The notes under the pieces are model-generated. The model did no database searches. It saw nothing but the letters and a program-made list of their open reading frames with translations, and had not been told where the DNA came from. Shown here one piece after another: positions 58,900-64,000 of a DNA stretch of 64,000 bases (within the stretch, counting starts at the first letter, position 1; each line of letters opens with the position of its first letter). A program made the translations under genes and the position numbers. The stretch spans positions 215,382 through 279,381 of the forward strand of contig NZ_CALCZQ010000051.1 of assembly GCF_937903345.1 (NCBI RefSeq), given 5' to 3'. The DNA comes from an uncultured Emticicia sp. (GTDB taxonomy: Bacteria; Bacteroidota; Bacteroidia; Cytophagales; Spirosomataceae).

Positions 58900-60678
58900 A
58901 TGAAACCATTTGATAACATAAGGAAACTTTTATCTGAAAAATTCAAGAGTTTTGAAGCCGAACCGCAGGATACCTCTTGGGATGACATTCGCTTTGCTCT
59001 TGAATTGAAAGATAAAATCAGTTCTTATGAACCTGAGCCAAAAGTAGAATCTTGGGCTGAAATAAAATTTACTATTGACCTTTCAAAGAAGTTTAATAAC
59101 TACGAAGCTGAGCCCAACGACGAAACATGGAACAAAATTCAATTGGCTAGTCAACTAACTGCCAAATTTAGCGATTACGAAGCGGCACCAACGGCTGGCT
59201 CGTGGGATAAAATAAAAGCCTCTTTGCTGCTAAATAAATCAATTGCATTAAGCAAAAAATTTGAAGATTACGAAGCTGAACCTCAAGTATCAACTTTGGG
59301 AAATATTCAGCTGTCAATGCAATTATTAAACAAGTTTGATAATTACGTGGCCGAACCAACTGCCGATTCGTGGGAGATTGTCAAGGCTGCCATCACTCCA
59401 GAAAAAGAACGCCGTATTATTGCTTGGCCATTTATACTCAGAGCAGGTATTGCAGCTAGTATAGTATTTTTATTGGGTTTTGTCTGGTTACTGTATAACA
59501 ATAATACAGAAAATAGTATAACTAAAATAAATGATTCAAAATATCAATCTGCTAATAGTAAAAAACTTAACAAAGTTAATGGCCAAGATTTAGCTAAAAA
59601 TAAATCAAGTAAAATTAGTAAGGGTAATACAGAAAATGAAATTGGCAATAGTAAAATTGAGGCCCCAAAATTAAGTATTATTGAGCAATCATATGATTTG
59701 AGCGGCATTGCTTCTAATGGCAGAATCAAGAAAAATCAAGGTTTAATTATCAAAAACTTAGAAAAGAGTTCTGACGAAAAACAAATAGTGAAAGTTATCA
59801 GAAAAATAGAAAAACGGTCGCTTAGAAATAACTTAAATAATTCTGTTTCGACAGAAAGTATTGCACAAAATAACAATAATACAAAACCGATTTTTCCTTC
59901 ACCAATTGGTAGTGAATCTAATATAGTATCAAATACAAATTCGTCAAATCGAGCCAACAATATTGAACTAAAACTGCTTAATAGTAAGGATTTTAAACAT
60001 AAAATTATCAGATTTCCTTTTGGCGAAATTGCATATAACAATGATGTTCCAATGGAAGAGCCAGAAGTGCGTTTAAGCAAAAAAATGATTCTTACAAGTA
60101 GTATTATGCCACTTCAAACTTATCAAGCTCTCACGATATTGCCACAAACAACTTCATACATTCAGCAGGTAGGAATACTTAATGCACTTGATGCTCAACG
60201 ATTAGGTGTGCAAGCACGTTTGGGAGTAATGCAGCCACTTTCCAATCGCTTCTCTACTGGGGTTTCGTTAGCGTATGCTGGTGTTCGTCAAGCGGTGAGT
60301 TATGAAGTAAATAACGGCACCTATGAGGTAGATTTAACCAATAGCACGTACACCCTTATAGGCGTGGGGCAGATAGTGAGCCAAAATAAGTTTTTACATA
60401 CAGTTGGTTTGAAACTTGATAATTCTTATTTAGTATCGAATAAAAAAAACAAAATCTTTGTTTTAGGTGGAGCAGAAGCTGTCCGAATTTTGAATATTAA
60501 TCAATACGCCTACTATCTCAATGCTTCTATTGCTTTGGCTTACCCAACGATAGGTGGCAAAACCGTTTGGATTGAGCCAACCTACCGTTATAGCCTTTCG
60601 CAATCTCTCGATGCGAATAGTTTTATGCAAATACGCCCTTCAAATATTGGTTTGAATATTAGGGTTAATTTTATGTGA
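58900..60678 (+). CDS. Trans-envelope protein: six N-terminal KFxxYEAEP...SW repeats, one TM, C-terminal beta-barrel
   Basis: 592 residues. The cytoplasmic N-terminus contains six repeats of about 25 residues with an EP core: FEAEP (18), YEPEP (43), YEAEP (68), YEAAP (93), YEAEP (124) and YVAEP (149), each followed by a SW or TW and an amphipathic helix (one SW is replaced by TL). A TM helix follows (about 176-199), then an Asn/Lys/Ser-rich linker (about 200-385) and a C-terminal domain of alternating strands ending in SNIGLNIRVNFM. Single copies of the repeat with TM and barrel are common next to Bacteroidota ECF genes; six are unusual. It is probably an anti-sigma-like regulator. Start ATG at 58900. 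Confidence 0.82.
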   Translation: MKPFDNIRKLLSEKFKSFEAEPQDTSWDDIRFALELKDKISSYEPEPKVESWAEIKFTIDLSKKFNNYEAEPNDETWNKIQLASQLTAKFSDYEAAPTAGSWDKIKASLLLNKSIALSKKFEDYEAEPQVSTLGNIQLSMQLLNKFDNYVAEPTADSWEIVKAAITPEKERRIIAWPFILRAGIAASIVFLLGFVWLLYNNNTENSITKINDSKYQSANSKKLNKVNGQDLAKNKSSKISKGNTENEIGNSKIEAPKLSIIEQSYDLSGIASNGRIKKNQGLIIKNLEKSSDEKQIVKVIRKIEKRSLRNNLNNSVSTESIAQNNNNTKPIFPSPIGSESNIVSNTNSSNRANNIELKLLNSKDFKHKIIRFPFGEIAYNNDVPMEEPEVRLSKKMILTSSIMPLQTYQALTILPQTTSYIQQVGILNALDAQRLGVQARLGVMQPLSNRFSTGVSLAYAGVRQAVSYEVNNGTYEVDLTNSTYTLIGVGQIVSQNKFLHTVGLKLDNSYLVSNKKNKIFVLGGAEAVRILNINQYAYYLNASIALAYPTIGGKTVWIEPTYRYSLSQSLDANSFMQIRPSNIGLNIRVNFM

Positions 60679-60679
60679 A

Positions 60680-62068
60680 TTACTTTATCAAAGGAAATAA
60701 CTCCGAATCAGCACGAGCTTCGGTCATTATTTTTTTCATTTCGGAAACGATTTTTGGGTATTTTATGGCCAAATTGTTTGTTTCCGAAAGGTCTTTGCTC
60801 AAATCAAAAAGTTCAGTATTTCCCGTTTGCTTCACTAGTTTCCAATTGCCTTTTCTCACGGCTTGGTCGAAGCCTCTTTCATGAAATTCCCAATACAAGT
60901 AATCGTGTTTTTTTTTAATTTTTTTACCTAATAAAACATTAGCAAACGAAACTCCATCAATGTTCTTTGGCGATTTTGCTCTGATTAAATCTGCAAAAGT
61001 TGGTATTATATCCCAATTAGCCAATGGTTCATTAGTCGTTTTTTCTTTAGCTATATTTGCTCCCCAAGCAATCATTGGAACTCTGATTCCTCCTTCGTAT
61101 AAATCTCGTTTGAAACCTTTTAGTGGCCCATTGCTGTCAAAAAACTCCATTTCACGACCACCTTCATTATGTGGGCCATTATCGGATGTAAAGAAAACGT
61201 AAGTATTTTTATCCATTCCTAATTCTTTCAACAAATCCATCAATCGGCCAATATCGGCATCCATGTGGTCAATCATAGCGGCCATATTTGCATTAGGTTT
61301 ATCCTGCGAACGATACGAACGCCCGCCCTTTGCTTTCTGAACAAATGGTTTATTTTCTTCAAAAATACTGCTGCCGTCAGGGTTCAGATATTTTTTTAAA
61401 GTGCTTGGTGGAGCATACATTTCGGCATGTGGCATTGTAATAGCCCAGTACATAAAAAATGGTTTTTTGTGATTTTCCTTGACGTATTCAAATGCTTTTT
61501 CAGTAATAAAGGGGTGGGAATGCTCGAGCGAATCCATCGGGTAGGATACGCACTTGCCATCTTTGATTGTCCAGAGGTTATTGGTATAAAATCGGTGAGC
61601 GTGACCTTGTGTGGCATAGCCCAGAAACTCGTCCCAACCTTGTTTTTCAGGCGAGCCAGAATTATGGCTTTGTCCGAGTCCCCATTTTCCAAACATAGCG
61701 GTTGCATAACCATTTTCTTGCATCATTTTTGGCAAAACCTGTTCATTTTCTCGAATCGGAAATTCTCCATTGCCTCGTATGTAGGCGTGTCCCATGTGCA
61801 AGCCAGTCATGAGAGCGTAGCGTGATGGAGCACAAACGGTATTTCCCGAATAAAAATCAGTAAAACGAGTGCCTTCTGCTGCCATTTTATCGATATTTGG
61901 TGTTTTTATGGTTTTTTGCCCGTAGCAGCCTATATCGCCGTATCCCAAATCATCGGCCATAATGTAGATAATGTTTGGTCGTTCGATTGAGTTTGGTACG
62001 TCTGATTTTGCAGAGAGCAAAATTACCATAGAAGACAAGATGAATACGACTGAAATGAGTTTTTTCAT
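60680..62068 (-). CDS. Type I (formylglycine) sulfatase, secreted
   Basis: A 462-residue sulfatase with signal peptide (MKKLISVVFILSSMVILLSA). The formylglycine site is C79-A-P-S-R83 in NTVCAPSRYALMTG. Metal ligands: DD in IMADDLGYGDIGCYG (38-41) and FTSDNGPHNEGG near residue 300. The GGIRVPMIAWGAN and PHAEMYAPPSTLKKYL segments are arylsulfatase-like. It would remove sulfate from glycans or aryl sulfates in the envelope. A sulfatase-activating enzyme is not in the window. It ends 1 bp from the convergent stop of the six-repeat gene. Confidence 0.94.
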   Translation of the reverse strand: MKKLISVVFILSSMVILLSAKSDVPNSIERPNIIYIMADDLGYGDIGCYGQKTIKTPNIDKMAAEGTRFTDFYSGNTVCAPSRYALMTGLHMGHAYIRGNGEFPIRENEQVLPKMMQENGYATAMFGKWGLGQSHNSGSPEKQGWDEFLGYATQGHAHRFYTNNLWTIKDGKCVSYPMDSLEHSHPFITEKAFEYVKENHKKPFFMYWAITMPHAEMYAPPSTLKKYLNPDGSSIFEENKPFVQKAKGGRSYRSQDKPNANMAAMIDHMDADIGRLMDLLKELGMDKNTYVFFTSDNGPHNEGGREMEFFDSNGPLKGFKRDLYEGGIRVPMIAWGANIAKEKTTNEPLANWDIIPTFADLIRAKSPKNIDGVSFANVLLGKKIKKKHDYLYWEFHERGFDQAVRKGNWKLVKQTGNTELFDLSKDLSETNNLAIKYPKIVSEMKKIMTEARADSELFPLIK

Positions 62069-62300
62069 ATTTGAGGTTATATAGCTAAGGTTGAGCAATT
62101 TAAGCTTTTTTTAAAACATATCCTGTTATTTTTAGTGTGGTTATAAATTTTCAAGAGCCTGTGATAAGTCTTTATATTGCTGTTCATAAATTTACTGAAA
62201 GTTTTTTAATGATTTTTAGTTCCTTCGAACCGCATTTGTTTGCATATTTCTAAAAAATCCGTTCTTTTGTATCATCAAAACCAATAAACATTTTCAAGCA

Positions 62301-62732
62301 ATGAAATTTAAAATTACTCTTTTTATCATACTCGGACTGCTCGTTGGTGTAGTTTATTATCTTACAGCAGGTTATTATTCAAAAGGCGAACGTGCAGGAA
62401 CAATTTCAAAACTAAGCGAAAGAGGTTATGTATTTAAAACCTACGAAGGAATGTTAAATGAAGGTGGATATTCGGGCGAAACAGGAACGCTTACACCTCG
62501 CTATTTCGAGTTTTCGTGCAAGGTTGATACCGTTGTAACAAAATTACAAAAGGCTTTGAAAACAGGTGAGCGAGTGACATTACATTATTCAGAAAAATTC
62601 TTTCAGTTTCCGTGGAATGGTGATACAAAATATTTTATTGATAATGTCGAGTTTCTTACACCATCATCTGCCCCAGTTCCGCTATCCGCACCCGTGCAAG
62701 TAATACCTGCACCAAGTGATTCAACATTGTAA
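62301..62732 (+). CDS. Conserved small membrane-anchored protein of unknown function
   Basis: 143 residues with an N-terminal membrane helix (MKFKITLFIILGLLVGVVYYL). The periplasmic part begins GYYSKGERAGTISKLSERGY and contains VFKTYEGMLN, KTGERVTLHYSEKFFQFPW and a Pro/Ala/Ser-rich end. Similar Bacteroidota proteins are known to me only as hypothetical and are at times mislabelled as 6-phosphogluconate dehydrogenase, which the sequence does not support. A strong terminator follows. Function unknown. Confidence 0.82.
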   Translation: MKFKITLFIILGLLVGVVYYLTAGYYSKGERAGTISKLSERGYVFKTYEGMLNEGGYSGETGTLTPRYFEFSCKVDTVVTKLQKALKTGERVTLHYSEKFFQFPWNGDTKYFIDNVEFLTPSSAPVPLSAPVQVIPAPSDSTL

Positions 62733-62747
62733 GCACTTAAATTATTA

Positions 62748-62782
62748 AAAGAAAAGACAGCATTTTGGGCTGTCTTTTCTTT
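62748..62782. terminator. Bidirectional terminator before recA
   Basis: AAAGAAAAGACAGC (62748-62761) pairs perfectly over 14 bp with GCTGTCTTTTCTTT (62769-62782), between the convergent hypothetical and recA genes. Confidence 0.9.
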
Positions 62783-62813
62783 AATTTTACTTATTTCTTA
62801 TAATCTAATATTT

Positions 62814-63899
62814 TTAATCTAGGGTTTCATCTTCCACGACACCATCTTGGTCACCAGGTTTTGTGTCCATTAGGGCATCTGCATCTACTGCTATCGTAGC
62901 TTTGATTTTGGCTTCAAGTTCGGCCATCAATTCAGGATTATCTTTTAACATGTCACGGACTCCATCACGACCTTGACCTAATTTTGATGTTCCGTAAGAG
63001 AACCACGATCCTGATTTTTTAACTATTTCTAAATCAACCGCTAAGTCTAGGATTTCACCAGCTTTCGATACACCTTGGCCGTAAAGAATATCAAATTCTA
63101 CTACTTTGAAAGGTGGAGCGAGTTTGTTTTTGACAACTTTCACACGTGTTCGATTTCCCAAAATATCGTCACCATCCTTGATAGCTCCAATTCTACGAAT
63201 ATCAATTCTGATCGAAGCATAGAATTTTAAGGCATTACCTCCTGTTGTTGTTTCGGGGCTACCAAACATGACACCAATTTTATCACGCAATTGGTTAATA
63301 AAAATCACACAACAGCCAGTTTTGTTGATAGTTCCAGTCAGTTTCCGCATCGCTTGTGACATCATACGAGCTTGTAGCCCCATTTTACTATCGCCCATAT
63401 CTCCTTCGAGTTCAGCTTTTGGCACGAGTGCTGCTACTGAGTCAACTACCACAATATCAACCGCACCAGAGCTTATCAAATGCTCGGCAATTTCAAGAGC
63501 CTGCTCACCGTAATCAGGCTGCGAGATTAATAAATTTTTTGTATCAATACCCAATTTTTCAGCGTAACTACGGTCAAAAGCGTGTTCTGCATCTATGAAA
63601 GCCGCAATACCACCCGCCTTTTGAGCCTCGGCAATTGCTTGCATTGCAAGGGTTGTTTTTCCTGAAGATTCTGGACCGTATATTTCAATAATACGTGCTT
63701 TCGGGAAGCCACCCACACCAAGAGCAAGGTCGAGGCCAAGTGAACCCGTTGAGATAACTGGTACGTCCATTATTTTTGTATCGCTCAATCTCATTACTGT
63801 TCCTTTACCGTAGGTTTTGTCAAGTTTCTCCATTGTGGTTTGGAGACTTTTCAATTTGTTTGCTCTGTCGTCGCCTTTTGGTTCTTTTTCTGCTGCCAT
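62814..63899 (-). CDS. recA: RecA recombinase
   Basis: DNA strand exchange and SOS activation. The 361-residue protein has Walker A GPESSGKT (75-82), the following AFIDAEHAFDR, Walker B IVVVDSVAALVP and the DNA-binding loops LRDKIGVMFGSPETTTGGNA. The C-terminus is acidic (GVVEDETLD). Length and order match RecA. The start is the first ATG (complement of 63897-63899). The upstream 100 bp is AT-rich; I cannot point to a clear LexA site. Confidence 0.98.
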   Translation of the reverse strand: MAAEKEPKGDDRANKLKSLQTTMEKLDKTYGKGTVMRLSDTKIMDVPVISTGSLGLDLALGVGGFPKARIIEIYGPESSGKTTLAMQAIAEAQKAGGIAAFIDAEHAFDRSYAEKLGIDTKNLLISQPDYGEQALEIAEHLISSGAVDIVVVDSVAALVPKAELEGDMGDSKMGLQARMMSQAMRKLTGTINKTGCCVIFINQLRDKIGVMFGSPETTTGGNALKFYASIRIDIRRIGAIKDGDDILGNRTRVKVVKNKLAPPFKVVEFDILYGQGVSKAGEILDLAVDLEIVKKSGSWFSYGTSKLGQGRDGVRDMLKDNPELMAELEAKIKATIAVDADALMDTKPGDQDGVVEDETLD

Positions 63900-64000
63900 T
63901 TTATTTTTTAAAATTGAATTTTAATGATATTACTACAAACTACTACTATTTAAGTAAAATTTGTTTATATTTCAAAACTACTGCGTTTTTATTTGTAAAA

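Noticed and set aside
62160..62205. Fifth copy of dispersed repeat family 1 on the minus strand (AAATTT, GAACAGC, ATA)
   Set aside because: Only scattered short matches; no ATCGACA end and no CTATAAGCTTATTA core.
1..64000. tRNA, rRNA, insertion sequence or prophage genes
   Set aside because: No T-loop/anticodon pattern, transposase motif or phage structural gene was recognised in either strand.

Overview
The window looks like a chromosomal segment of a low-GC, gliding-lineage Bacteroidota bacterium, most likely of the Cytophagales. I infer this from four things: the protein families present (PorT, GldH, a TonB-dependent receptor with a carboxypeptidase-like N-terminal domain, a fused SerB-SerA, menaquinone-type UbiE, PSP1/RicT next to GldH); the two halves of the Bacteroidota promoter (TTG, about 20 bp, TAnnTTTG) in front of several genes; A-rich leaders with few Shine-Dalgarno sites; and convergent genes separated by perfect stem-loop terminators. 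No rRNA, tRNA, CRISPR array, transposase or integrase gene was seen. Most of the window is ordinary housekeeping DNA.

Layout. 0-4.5 kb: the start of a MarR-type repressor gene, divergent from a HlyD / DHA2-MFS / TolC tripartite efflux operon, with a palindromic operator on the promoter. 4.5-9 kb: fused phosphoserine phosphatase/phosphoglycerate dehydrogenase, yidD, porT (type IX secretion), menG/ubiE and ogt. 9-12 kb: an uncharacterised pair, a polytopic protein rich in membrane histidines and a secreted/membrane protein with repeated HLHP domains. 12-18.5 kb: CcmF-type cytochrome c assembly protein, a 4-TM protein, a membrane HExxH protein and a PQQ dehydrogenase with a built-in cytochrome c. 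18.6-30 kb: purD, ricT with a Q/N/G/P-rich tail, gldH, a Lon N-domain protein, an S9 peptidase, a sugar-nucleotide epimerase, kup and an enoyl-CoA hydratase. 30-36 kb: flavin reductase, oxyR, Uma2 nuclease, nrdB, a serine hydrolase and a DUF2064 protein. 36.5-41.6 kb: TonB receptor, methylthioribose-kinase-like phosphotransferase and secreted nucleoside hydrolase, which read as a nucleoside scavenging unit. 41.6-52 kb: CvpA, M16 peptidase, a large Hhe-like SF1 helicase that may be a defence gene, and TerC. 52-64 kb: a GT2 glycosyltransferase, aroB, two paralogous DUF4136 lipoproteins, DinB, an ArsC-like protein, a repeat lipoprotein, an ECF sigma factor followed by an unusual six-repeat trans-envelope protein, a sulfatase and recA.

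The strongest leads for undescribed biology are the ECF sigma factor with its six-repeat/TM/beta-barrel partner, the His-rich membrane pair at 9-12 kb, the single-gene helicase, and a dispersed 66-68 bp repeat with ATCGACA/TGTCGAT ends (four copies between 35 and 57 kb, one overlapping the end of a coding sequence). A second 73 bp repeat family sits just after stop codons. All functional calls come from reading motifs by eye; no database search was possible.
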